Source: JBMOLK01 sp049325575
GTDB lineage: Bacteria > Bacillota > Clostridia > Acetivibrionales > Acetivibrionaceae
Direction: 5' to 3'
DNA: 43,861 bases
Assembly (NCBI GenBank): GCA_049325575.1
Contig: JBMOLK010000273.1
Coordinates: 1 to 43,861 of the forward strand
Part shown: positions 1 through 7,582 of the stretch, piece by piece
Layout of the letters: each line of letters begins with the position of its first letter
How positions within the stretch are numbered: position 1 is the first letter of the stretch
The notes under the pieces: model-generated
What the model was told of the DNA's origin: nothing
What the model saw: the letters and a program-made list of their open reading frames with translations, nothing else
Database searches by the model: none
Position numbers and translations under genes: made by a program

Positions 1-23
1 TGTGATTAACATGCTTTATACTA

Positions 24-124
24 TAGAGATCGAACTGTAAAAGTAGATAAACAAGATAGGCAAGCCATTTGTATCAAATTAGCGGAGCGAATTATATGTT
101 TATCTTTACAGTTCGTTATCTCTA
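24..124 (+). repeat. 97-bp palindromic MITE-like element, copy 1
   Basis: A 97-bp element (26-122) begins GAGATCGAACTGTAAA and ends TTTACAGTTCGTTATCTC, so its ends are imperfect terminal inverted repeats of about 25 bases. A TA dinucleotide lies on both sides (24-25 and 123-124), as expected for a TA target duplication. The same sequence recurs at 2558-2654 (identical, inverted) and at 14395-14491 (two differences). It has no coding capacity. Size, inverted ends and TA flanks fit a non-autonomous element of the IS630/Tc1-mariner type, but no matching transposase is in the window, so that parentage is inferred. Confidence 0.75.
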
Positions 125-257
125 AATGGCTTATTGATAGCTGTATTTATACCATACACTTCACACTCCTCTTAGCAGTATTATCTCTTTACAACACTTG
201 AATTTCCTCTGTATTCTTCGTATCAACTACTATTTGGTACAAATCCGCTTGTTAATC

Positions 258-278
258 TTAGCTAATTTAGGTAGCTAA
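258..278. promoter_or_regulatory. Inverted repeat upstream of the GH12 gene (candidate operator)
   Basis: TTAGCTA (258-264) and TAGCTAA (272-278) form a perfect 7-bp inverted repeat with 7 bases between them. It lies about 105 bases upstream of the GH12 start. The rest of the 123-383 stretch is AT-rich and holds no gene; a TATAAT at 304-309 could be a -10 box, but I see no good -35 partner. The repeat may bind a dimeric regulator; this is a guess from symmetry and position. Confidence 0.25.
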
Positions 279-383
279 AAAACATGTGGTTTGTGCCTGA
301 TATTATAATTACCTATCACCAGTGAAAGGAGGTTTGCTGCTGTTTTAGCAATACTAAATTACTTTTTAAGAGGAGGAGATACT

Positions 384-1574
384 ATGAAAAAGAAGTTTTC
401 AATCCTGTTATGTTTGACAATGGTAGCTGTTTTACTTATGAGTCAGGTTGTATTTGCAGATGTGGTTCTTTCCGGTAAATATGATATGGTTAGGGTTAAT
501 GGGGGAAGATACATTGTGAATAACAATGTATGGGGTGCATCAACTGCACAATCCATTAGTGTTAACGAGTCAACGGGAGCGTTTAAAGTCACCAGATCGG
601 ATCATAACGTACCATCCAACGGCGCACCTGCTTCCTATCCTTCTATTTTTGCAGGCAGCCACTGGGGTAATACTACATCCAACAGCGGAATGCCAATAAT
701 GGTAAATAACATCGGAAGCGCCAACAGCAGCTGGAGTATAAGCCCTATCAGCTCCGGAGCCTGGGATGCTGCCTATGATATATGGTTTAACAAGTCTTCA
801 AGTACCAGCGGTCAACCTGATGGAGCTGAAATGATGATTTGGCTTAACCATCGCGGTGTCCAGCCTGCCGGTTCAAAGGTGGGAACTGCCAATATAGCAG
901 GTGCTACATGGGATGTGTGGTATGCTAACATGGGCTGGAACTACATAGCCTACGTTAGAACCAGCCCTACCAATTCATTTAATGCTGATCTTAAGGCCTT
1001 CTTTAATGATGCACAGTCCAGAGGATATGTCCAGGGAACCTGGTATCTGACTGCGGTAGAGGCTGGGTTTGAACTCTGGCAAGGTGGTGCAGGACTCTCT
1101 TCCAATTCGTTTTCTGTAAGTGTAAACGGTGGCGGAACCAGCAACCCATCGCCAGCAGTATCTCCTACCAGGACACCTGCACCGACAGCCACGCCTACTC
1201 CCGTTAGGTCATCCACTCCTGTAAGCTCACCTACAGCTACACCTCCAAGTGGCGGAAGCGGAAGTTGTTCTGTTTCCTATGTTGTGCAAAACAACTGGGG
1301 CTCCGGAGCAACTGTCAGCGTGACAATAAAAAACAACAGCTCCACACCAATTAATGGTTGGACACTTAACTGGACATATTCAGGCAATCAGAAAATCACA
1401 AACATATGGAACGGAAGCTACAGCCAGAGTGGTACCTCTGTAACGGTAAAAGATATGGGATATAACGGATACATTCCTGCCAACGGATCTGTAAACTTTG
1501 GTTTTAATATATCATACAGTGGGTCCAATAGCAATCCGACAAGCTTTACTCTAAACGGGAAAGTCTGTCAATAG
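384..1574 (+). CDS. Secreted GH12 endoglucanase with C-terminal CBM2
   Basis: Predicted extracellular beta-1,4-glucanase. A signal peptide covers about residues 1-25 (KKK, hydrophobic core, cleavage after VVFA). The GH12 catalytic domain spans about 26-247, with the likely nucleophile E149 in the EMMIWLNHRG motif and the likely acid/base E230 in the VEAGFELWQGG motif. A Pro/Thr/Ser linker (about 250-290) leads to a CBM2-type cellulose-binding domain (about 291-396) bounded by a cysteine near each end. There is no dockerin, so it should act as a free enzyme and not in a cellulosome. Start: ATG with a strong AGGAGGAG ribosome site 6-8 bases upstream. A terminator hairpin follows, so it is probably monocistronic. 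The gene and its neighbour are flanked by inverted copies of the 97-bp element. Family call is confident; exact substrate is not visible. Confidence 0.92.
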   Translation: MKKKFSILLCLTMVAVLLMSQVVFADVVLSGKYDMVRVNGGRYIVNNNVWGASTAQSISVNESTGAFKVTRSDHNVPSNGAPASYPSIFAGSHWGNTTSNSGMPIMVNNIGSANSSWSISPISSGAWDAAYDIWFNKSSSTSGQPDGAEMMIWLNHRGVQPAGSKVGTANIAGATWDVWYANMGWNYIAYVRTSPTNSFNADLKAFFNDAQSRGYVQGTWYLTAVEAGFELWQGGAGLSSNSFSVSVNGGGTSNPSPAVSPTRTPAPTATPTPVRSSTPVSSPTATPPSGGSGSCSVSYVVQNNWGSGATVSVTIKNNSSTPINGWTLNWTYSGNQKITNIWNGSYSQSGTSVTVKDMGYNGYIPANGSVNFGFNISYSGSNSNPTSFTLNGKVCQ

Positions 1575-1598
1575 TATAAAACAGTATAGCATAGTTTT

Positions 1599-1628
1599 GA
1601 GGCATGTCTAAAACATGCCTCTTTCTTA
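1599..1628 (+). terminator. Rho-independent terminator of the GH12 gene
   Basis: Stem GAGGCATGT (1599-1607) pairs with ACATGCCTC (1613-1621) around a 5-base loop, followed by TTTCTT. It sits 25 bases after the GH12 stop codon. Confidence 0.8.
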
Positions 1629-1856
1629 TGTAAACATTTTCTTCTGATACAATTCCATATTCAACTAAACTTACCAACTCTATAAGAATCCGCATCAATA
1701 TAGAGTAAATACGGTTTTCTTTTACCATCACTGTCTTTGACGAACAAATAAATCTTACAAAATTCATACAAATAGTTAACATAATGTAACACTTATCAAC
1801 ATTTATGTATACTATATATTAGGAACCTATAATAAATATTTAGGAGGTTATATAGT

Positions 1857-2474
1857 ATGAGTAACACGGAAAACAACCACAAAAAGTGTCCGAATGGTCC
1901 GGTAGCAGGATTACAGGCACAGGTTCCTGTTGTTATCAGCAGAGACAGTACCCAGATACTTGTAGAAGCAACCGTGCCATTCCCGGAAAAATTTCCGGCA
2001 ACTGAAATTGTAGAAGTTATTAAAAAAGTCAGAAACCTGCAGGTCTTTGTTTGCAGAGACAAAGCTCTGATAAACGGGATTCTTGACGTAAACGTTGTCT
2101 ACAAGACATTTGAAGGCAATGTAATTACACCTTTGGTGGACAAAGAACCTGAAGTTACTTTCGGGGACGTAAAACAAATAAGATTTAATGTTCCTTTCAG
2201 TGGCTTTGTTGATGTTCCTGGTGCAAGACCGGGTGATGACTTCATAGTCAATTTTGCCGGTGTAGAGGATGAATGTCAGCAGGAAATTCTGCTAGACCCT
2301 ATTAGCCTTGAATGCTCTGTTACTGCATTCAGAACCCTTAGACTAAACACAATAGTAAGAGTTGATTTGTCTATTGTAAGAGATATCCTCATTCCTATCA
2401 GGGACCTGAATCAGTTTGCTGATGTAGTATCACCTATCGGGGAAAACAATGGAAACAACTGTCCAAACTGTTAA
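1857..2474 (+). CDS. DUF3794 (SPOCS) domain protein, possibly spore-coat related
   Basis: A 205-residue protein without signal peptide or membrane helix. The central part (about 15-185) has the beta-rich pattern of DUF3794/SPOCS domains: alternating short strands, with INGILDVNVVYKT and the VPFSGFVDVPGARPGDD stretch typical of the family. Known members include the clostridial spore coat morphogenetic protein SipL (SPOCS plus LysM); this one has no LysM. The N-terminus and tail carry short Cys/Asn-rich ends (KKCPNGP; NNGNNCPNC) that could cross-link or bind metal. Start: ATG after a good AGGAGG site. A TATACT hexamer near 1807 may be its -10 box. Role in the spore coat is inferred from the family. 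Confidence 0.7.
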   Translation: MSNTENNHKKCPNGPVAGLQAQVPVVISRDSTQILVEATVPFPEKFPATEIVEVIKKVRNLQVFVCRDKALINGILDVNVVYKTFEGNVITPLVDKEPEVTFGDVKQIRFNVPFSGFVDVPGARPGDDFIVNFAGVEDECQQEILLDPISLECSVTAFRTLRLNTIVRVDLSIVRDILIPIRDLNQFADVVSPIGENNGNNCPNC

Positions 2475-2487
2475 GTGACCAGACCAA

Positions 2488-2519
2488 ATCTTATTATACC
2501 AAGACCGGTATAATAAGAT
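2488..2519 (+). terminator. Stable hairpin after the DUF3794 gene
   Basis: ATCTTATTATACC (2488-2500) pairs perfectly over 13 bp with GGTATAATAAGAT (2507-2519) across a 6-base loop, 14 bases after the stop codon. No T-run follows, so it may protect the 3' end or be a weak terminator. Confidence 0.5.
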
Positions 2520-2555
2520 GCAGTAGCGGTATGTCAAAGTAATTACGTTCTTATA

Positions 2556-2656
2556 TAGAGATAACGAACTGTAAAGATAAACATATAATTCGCTCCGCTA
2601 ATTTGATACAAATGGCTTGCCTATCTTGTTTATCTACTTTTACAGTTCGATCTCTT
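2556..2656 (-). repeat. 97-bp palindromic MITE-like element, copy 2 (inverted)
   Basis: The element at 2558-2654 is the exact reverse complement of the copy at 26-122 over all 97 bases. It is flanked by TA on the left (2556-2557) and TT on the right (2655-2656), so the presumed TA duplication is imperfect here. Together with copy 1 it brackets the GH12 and DUF3794 genes. Identity implies recent spread, recent gene conversion, or selection. Confidence 0.75.
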
Positions 2657-2666
2657 TAATATGTTA

Positions 2667-2700
2667 AATCATTGTGCCACATCTGGCACAATGATTTCTT
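2667..2700. terminator. Bidirectional terminator-like hairpin between the DUF3794 gene and aroB
   Basis: AATCATTGTGCCA (2667-2679) pairs perfectly with TGGCACAATGATT (2684-2696) around a 4-base loop. On the plus strand it is followed by TCTTCTATTTTT. On the minus strand it lies about 65 bases past the aroB stop with a weaker T-run. It probably separates the converging transcripts. Confidence 0.6.
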
Positions 2701-2716
2701 CTATTTTTACAGCATT

Positions 2717-2745
2717 TATGTTTATCTTCAAAGTTCGCTATCTTT
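2717..2745 (+). repeat. Degenerate right-end remnant of the 97-bp element
   Basis: TATGTTTATCTT at 2717 and the following AGTTCGCTATCTT closely match the right inverted end of the 97-bp element (TATGTTTATCTTTACAGTTCG...), with a few substitutions. Only the right arm is visible. It lies about 60 bases from copy 2 and looks like an older, decayed insertion. Confidence 0.5.
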
Positions 2746-2760
2746 AAATAAGTATCTCAC

Positions 2761-3852
2761 TTAAGGCTGTCCCAGATCGGCAATCACCCTCTTTATCAGG
2801 GCCTCGTCATCTATAGTACACTGTATGACTTCACCGATTCTTTTTCTTGGAAGTATAAAGGTAAGCTTGTTGCCAACCAGCTTTTTATCATAGAACATCT
2901 GCTTATATACACTCTCAACATCAATACCTTCAAGCCTGGTGGGCAGACCTATCTTTTGAAGGGTATTTCTTACCCTTTCTACACTTTCTTCATCAACCAT
3001 CTCAAGGTATTGTGCCATCTTAAATTCTCCTACCATACCTAAGGAAACACATTCGCCGTGGAGCAGATTAAAGTCCATAACCGTTTCTATTGCATGGCCT
3101 ATGGTATGACCGAAATTAAGGATTGCCCTAAGGTCGCTTTCCTTCTCGTCCTTTTCAACCACACCGCCTTTGATGGAACAGTTTACCTTTGTAATATACT
3201 GCAATACCGGTTCATCAAAGTTAAATATCTTGTTTACATTATAGTCTATGTATTCATAGAACTCTTCATCCCGTATTATTCCATGTTTTACCACTTCTGC
3301 AAGTCCTGACTGTAGTTCTCTTTTAGGAAGGGTTCTAAGTGTATTTACATTTATGTATACAAACCTGGGCTGGTAGAAAGCACCTACTATGTTTTTGCTT
3401 CCTTCAAAGTCCACCCCCACCTTACCGCCAACACTGCTGTCAGACTGTGCAAGCAAGGTTGTAGGGATCTGTACGAAGTTTATTCCCCGAAGGAATGTAG
3501 CAGCTGCAAAACCGGTAATATCACCTACCACTCCTCCCCCCAGCGCAATTAGAGTAGATCTTCTGTCAAGCTTCAAATCAATTAAGAATTTGTAAATATC
3601 CCTTACCGTATCCAGGTTCTTATTCTTTTCTCCTGCCTCAATAACAAACTTGCTTACGTCACATCCTGCTTTCTTTAGTGCATCCATACACTCATCTGAC
3701 TGGTACTTGTCTACGTTAGTGTCTGTTATCAAGACCATTTTACCATTTATTTTTGCGTTATGAATGCTTTTACCGATACCTTTGTAGTCCGTTGTAATAT
3801 ATATGGGATAGCTTCTATCTCCTAAATTTATGTTTAATTTCAGCACCTTCAA
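2761..3852 (-). CDS. aroB: 3-dehydroquinate synthase
   Basis: Converts DAHP to 3-dehydroquinate, the second step of the shikimate pathway, in the cytoplasm with NAD+ and a divalent metal. The glycine-rich stretch GGGVVGDITGF and the FLRG(I)NFVQIPTTLLAQSDSSVGGK block are hallmark AroB segments, and the metal-binding GHTIGHAIE motif follows. About 363 residues, normal for the family. I place the start at the TTG at 3852 (MKVLKLNINLG...), with AAGGGTGG upstream; a longer in-frame reading from 3900 would begin inside a strong hairpin and add 16 residues not typical of AroB. It lies just after ileS and may be partly read through from it. Confidence 0.93.
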   Translation of the reverse strand: MKVLKLNINLGDRSYPIYITTDYKGIGKSIHNAKINGKMVLITDTNVDKYQSDECMDALKKAGCDVSKFVIEAGEKNKNLDTVRDIYKFLIDLKLDRRSTLIALGGGVVGDITGFAAATFLRGINFVQIPTTLLAQSDSSVGGKVGVDFEGSKNIVGAFYQPRFVYINVNTLRTLPKRELQSGLAEVVKHGIIRDEEFYEYIDYNVNKIFNFDEPVLQYITKVNCSIKGGVVEKDEKESDLRAILNFGHTIGHAIETVMDFNLLHGECVSLGMVGEFKMAQYLEMVDEESVERVRNTLQKIGLPTRLEGIDVESVYKQMFYDKKLVGNKLTFILPRKRIGEVIQCTIDDEALIKRVIADLGQP

Positions 3853-3879
3853 ACAACCCACCCTTCGGTATTTATAGAT

Positions 3880-3913
3880 ATAGGCTAAAAGGAGTTTCAA
3901 CCTTTTAGCCTAT
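3880..3913 (-). terminator. Intercistronic hairpin between ileS and aroB
   Basis: ATAGGCTAAAAGG (3880-3892) pairs over 13 bp with CCTTTTAGCCTAT (3901-3913) across 8 bases, 16 bases past the ileS stop. The following sequence on the minus strand (ATCTATAAA) lacks a proper T-run, so it may be a leaky terminator or an RNA-processing or stability element that lowers aroB relative to ileS. Confidence 0.45.
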
Positions 3914-3928
3914 TATTAGATCATTAAT

Positions 3929-6721
3929 TTATCCAACTACCTCACTACACCTTACGCAAAGCGTCGGGTGCTTTTCATCCTTTCCGATAGTCTCACTGAA
4001 CATCCAGCACCTTTCGCATTTATCTCCTTCGGCAGTAGAAACACTCACTCTTATTCCTTTTACTTCAGGGTCCTCATAAGCCTTCTCATTTGCCTCTTCA
4101 AGCTTTTTAAGTTCAAAGCCGGAAACTATAAATATGGTTACAAGGTCACCTTCGATTGACCTTATAAAGTCATAATTCTTTTCGTCTGCAAATATAGTTA
4201 CCTTTGCATTCAGAGATTGGCCTATAAGTTTTTCAGCCCTTGCAATTTCAAGAGCCTTTGATACAACCTGGCGAATATCTATTATCTTATCCCACTTTTC
4301 TTCAAGATCCTTATTATCATATTTTTCATTTAGCTGCGGCCAGTAGTTAAGCTGAACACTTTCAGGATCATTGGAGTTCTTGTGGGGCATAAACTGCCAG
4401 ATTTCCTCACTGGTAAATGCAAGTACGGGAGCAAGCATCTTCACAAGTGTCTCAAGTATTTCATACATGGCAGTCTGTGCAGCCCTTCTATCCATTGAGT
4501 CTGCCTTGGATGTATAAAGCCTGTCTTTAATTATGTCAAGATAGAAGTTACTCATATCTACTACACAGAAGTTGTGGATTGCATGGAACATCAAGTGAAA
4601 CTCATACTTGCTGTATGCATCATTAACCTTTTTTACAAGTCCGTTAAGCTTCATCAATGCCCATTTATCAAGTTCATTCAGCTCTTCATAGCTAACCATA
4701 TCCTTATTGGGATCAAAATCAAAAATATTACCCAATAAATACCTGCTGGTATTTCTTATCTTTCTGTATACTTCAGAAAGCTGCTTTAATATATCCTTGG
4801 ATATCCTGATATCGGTTTTATAGTCTGAAGAAGCAACCCAAAGCCTTAGTATATCAGCACCATATTCCTTTATTACATCTTCAGGATCAATTCCATTTCC
4901 CAGAGATTTTGACATTTTCCTGCCTTCCCCGTCAACAACGTATCCATGTGTCAGAACAGTCCTGTAAGGCGCTGTTCCCCTGGTTGCAACAGATGTCAGA
5001 AGTGAAGACTGGAACCATCCCCTGTGCTGGTCGCTTCCTTCAAGATACATATCAGCCGGCCATCTTAGGCCTTCTGTTGTCTCAAGAACTGCTGCATGGC
5101 TGGAACCTGAATCAAACCATACATCCATTATATCCTTTTCCTTGTAAAACTCTGCACAGCCGCATTCACATTTTACACTTTGGGGCAGGATATCTTTAGC
5201 ATCAACCTCATACCATGCATCGGAACCCTTTTCCCTAAAGAGATTTATAACAGCATTTATTGTATCATCATTTATGATTTCCTTTTTACAGTCCTTACAG
5301 TAGAAAATAGGTATTGGAACACCCCATATTCTCTGTCTTGAGATACACCAGTCACCACGGTCTCTTACCATGCCGGTTATTCTTTCCTGACCCCAGTCCG
5401 GTATCCATTTAACTGTCCCGATAGCATCAATGGCATCCTTCCTGAAGCCCTCTATGGAAGCAAACCACTGCTCTGTTGCCCTGAATATTATAGGGTCCTT
5501 ACATCTCCAGCAGTGTGGGTATTGATGCACTATTTTTTCGGAAGCCAGAAGATGGTTTGTTGACTTAAGCTGCTCTATGATGGCAGCGTTTGATTTTTCA
5601 TAGTAAAGCCCGGCAAACTGTCCTGCCTCTTTTGTAAGGTATCCCTTGTCATCAACAGGCACAATTACAGGAATATTATATTTTTTACATACCTCAAAGT
5701 CCTCTGCACCATGGCCTGGAGCGGTATGAACACATCCCGTACCTGCGTCCAATGTTACGTGGTCGCCTGTAATGATTACAGAATCCCTGTCAAGGAAAGG
5801 ATGCCTGCAAAGAATACCCTCAAGATCTTCTCCCTTGAATTTCGCAACTACCTCATATTCCCCGATGCCGGCAGCCTTCATTACATTGTCAACCAATTCT
5901 ACTGCTACCACATAATACTCGTTATTAGCCTTTACTATACCGTATTCAAACTCTCCATTTAAGCTTATGGCAAGATTTCCAGGCAGTGTCCAGGTGGTTG
6001 TGGTCCATATAACAAAATGTACTTTATCAAGGCTGTCCACCACTCCCTCAAACTTACCCTTATCATCTCTTACAGTAAACTTAACGTAAATGGAAAGGGT
6101 AGTATCTTCCGCATACTCAATTTCTGCTTCTGCCAAGGCTGTCTCACAGTCAGGACACCAGTAAACAGGCCTTAAGCCTTTATATATATGACCCTTTTTA
6201 GCCATTTCCCCAAAAACTTCAATTTGCTTTGCTTCAAACTCCGGATTTAGGGTTATATAAGGGTTTTCCCAGTCTGCCCTTACACCCAGCCTTTTAAACG
6301 CTTTTCTTTGCACATCCAGGTACTTTAATGCAAAGTCCTTACATGCCTGTCTGAATTTAACCGGCCCAACTTCATGCCTTTTTAAGCCTAATTCCTTTAT
6401 AGCCCTTTGTTCTATAGGAAGCCCGTGTGTATCCCATCCGGGAACAAAAGGTGTCTCATAGCCTTTCATACTAAAGTACTTTACAACTATATCCTTTAAT
6501 ATTTTGTTCAAGGAAGTTCCAAGGTGGATTCCCCCATTTGCATATGGAGGACCATCATGAAGAATGAACTTTGGCTTTCCCGCATTCTTCTTAAGCTGCT
6601 TATTATAAATATCCATGTCTTCCCACTTTTTCAAAAACTCCGGTTCCCTCTGTGGAAGATTTGCCCTCATTGGAAACTCGGTACTTGGCAAATTCAATGT
6701 TTTACCGTAATCTACTGACAT
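3929..6721 (-). CDS. ileS: Isoleucyl-tRNA synthetase
   Basis: Charges tRNA-Ile in the cytoplasm. About 930 residues, normal for bacterial IleS. The class I HIGH signature appears as GGIHLGTS near residue 65 and the second signature as KMSKSLGNGIDPED. The Trp-rich editing (CP1) insert lies between them, and the C-terminus has the zinc-binding CERCW...CVRC pair. The start is the ATG at 6721, preceded by GGAGG 8 bases upstream; the open frame upstream of it overlaps the T-box terminator and is not coding. It has its own promoter and a T-box leader, so expression should rise when uncharged tRNA-Ile builds up. The position after divIVA matches the Bacillus/Clostridia ylm-divIVA-ileS order. Confidence 0.97.
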   Translation of the reverse strand: MSVDYGKTLNLPSTEFPMRANLPQREPEFLKKWEDMDIYNKQLKKNAGKPKFILHDGPPYANGGIHLGTSLNKILKDIVVKYFSMKGYETPFVPGWDTHGLPIEQRAIKELGLKRHEVGPVKFRQACKDFALKYLDVQRKAFKRLGVRADWENPYITLNPEFEAKQIEVFGEMAKKGHIYKGLRPVYWCPDCETALAEAEIEYAEDTTLSIYVKFTVRDDKGKFEGVVDSLDKVHFVIWTTTTWTLPGNLAISLNGEFEYGIVKANNEYYVVAVELVDNVMKAAGIGEYEVVAKFKGEDLEGILCRHPFLDRDSVIITGDHVTLDAGTGCVHTAPGHGAEDFEVCKKYNIPVIVPVDDKGYLTKEAGQFAGLYYEKSNAAIIEQLKSTNHLLASEKIVHQYPHCWRCKDPIIFRATEQWFASIEGFRKDAIDAIGTVKWIPDWGQERITGMVRDRGDWCISRQRIWGVPIPIFYCKDCKKEIINDDTINAVINLFREKGSDAWYEVDAKDILPQSVKCECGCAEFYKEKDIMDVWFDSGSSHAAVLETTEGLRWPADMYLEGSDQHRGWFQSSLLTSVATRGTAPYRTVLTHGYVVDGEGRKMSKSLGNGIDPEDVIKEYGADILRLWVASSDYKTDIRISKDILKQLSEVYRKIRNTSRYLLGNIFDFDPNKDMVSYEELNELDKWALMKLNGLVKKVNDAYSKYEFHLMFHAIHNFCVVDMSNFYLDIIKDRLYTSKADSMDRRAAQTAMYEILETLVKMLAPVLAFTSEEIWQFMPHKNSNDPESVQLNYWPQLNEKYDNKDLEEKWDKIIDIRQVVSKALEIARAEKLIGQSLNAKVTIFADEKNYDFIRSIEGDLVTIFIVSGFELKKLEEANEKAYEDPEVKGIRVSVSTAEGDKCERCWMFSETIGKDEKHPTLCVRCSEVVG

Positions 6722-6776
6722 TTCAAAACCTCCATTTAATGTATATATTTTAATTATAGTTATAGTTAATAGAACT

Positions 6777-7060
6777 AAAAAACCTCCCATCCCAAAAAGG
6801 GACGAGAGGGTCATCTCACGCGGTACCACCCACAATTATCGTAAAATATGAAAAGCTAAATCATATTTACAATCACTTCATCACAATAACGGCTTTTTGC
6901 CGGCCACACTTACTTATAATCCACAAATGGATTCTTTCAGCTGGCAACTTGTAGATGATTTTCAAAGGTTAGCTTTGCAAGTTTACACCGGACACTTGCT
7001 CTCTTTAAAAGGTTTGCCCTCTACTCTTTCTACTCATCGTTTTTATATATATTCAATTAA
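6777..7060 (-). promoter_or_regulatory. T-box riboswitch leader of ileS
   Basis: On the minus strand the leader carries the conserved T-box core GGGTGGTACCGCG (6819-6831). It is followed by an 11-bp terminator stem (6783-6809: CCTCTCGTCCC pairing with GGGATGGGAGG) and a T-run (6777-6782). Further 5', an AGTAGA element near 7028-7033 and GGTGTAAAC near the stem I apex fit T-box landmarks. Two ATC triplets at 6954-6959 lie where a specifier loop should be, matching isoleucine. The terminator should form with charged tRNA and the antiterminator with uncharged tRNA-Ile. The element is certain; the exact specifier triplet is inferred. Confidence 0.93.
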
Positions 7061-7065
7061 ATGAA

Positions 7066-7095
7066 ATTATACAATATCCACTCACTCAATGTCAA
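7066..7095 (-). promoter_or_regulatory. Sigma-A promoter of the ileS T-box transcript
   Basis: TTGACA (7090-7095) and TATAAT (7066-7071), both full consensus on the minus strand, are 18 bases apart. The start of transcription would be near 7059, just upstream of the T-box leader. It lies right after the divIVA stop, so ileS is uncoupled from the division genes. Confidence 0.8.
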
Positions 7096-7107
7096 GAAAG
7101 AGTAAGT

Positions 7108-7569
7108 TTATTTCTCCTGATCGTCAATCATGGATCTTAGGATCTCAAGCTGTGAAAGAAGCAGTGCTTCTGCCTTGCTTTTATAAACATGGAGCTTCTT
7201 CTTTACTTCTTCATATTCAAACCTGATCTTCACAACTTCCTGACTGGCTTCATTTACAATTTTTTGTGCCCTGATTTCGGCTTCCTTTATTATGTTTTCA
7301 GCCTTCTGATAGCCATTCTTTTTTATATCTTCACTTGTCTGCTGCGCAACAATCAAAGTATTCTGCAGGGACTCTTCGATATTTTTATAGTGCTGTATAG
7401 CCTCATTTAAAACCGCTACCTTGTCTTTTAACTCTATGTTCTCGTGTATGTATGCTGTATAGTCTTCAATTATTTTATCAAGCACATCGTTAACCATATC
7501 TTCACTGTAGCCGCCAACCATACTTTTCTTAAAAGTAATGTTCTGTAACTCGTTAGGAGTATAATTCAT
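7108..7569 (-). CDS. divIVA: DivIVA-domain cell division / polarity protein
   Basis: Coiled-coil protein that in Gram-positives gathers at curved membranes (septa and poles) and recruits partners. The N-terminal domain (about 1-50) has the family pattern TPNELQNITFKKSMVGGYSEDMVNDVLDKI; the remaining 100 residues are heptad-rich helix, including a long EAEIRAQKIVNEA stretch. About 153 residues, typical. I use the ATG at 7569 (GAGGTG six bases upstream) rather than the GTG three codons earlier. It follows ylmH after a few bases, so they are co-transcribed. Confidence 0.88.
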   Translation of the reverse strand: MNYTPNELQNITFKKSMVGGYSEDMVNDVLDKIIEDYTAYIHENIELKDKVAVLNEAIQHYKNIEESLQNTLIVAQQTSEDIKKNGYQKAENIIKEAEIRAQKIVNEASQEVVKIRFEYEEVKKKLHVYKSKAEALLLSQLEILRSMIDDQEK

Positions 7570-7582
7570 GCCAAACACCTCG

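Noticed and set aside
6722..6835. A 38-residue N-terminal extension of IleS
   Set aside because: It runs through the T-box terminator and antiterminator; the ATG at 6721 has a good ribosome site and gives the normal IleS N-terminus.
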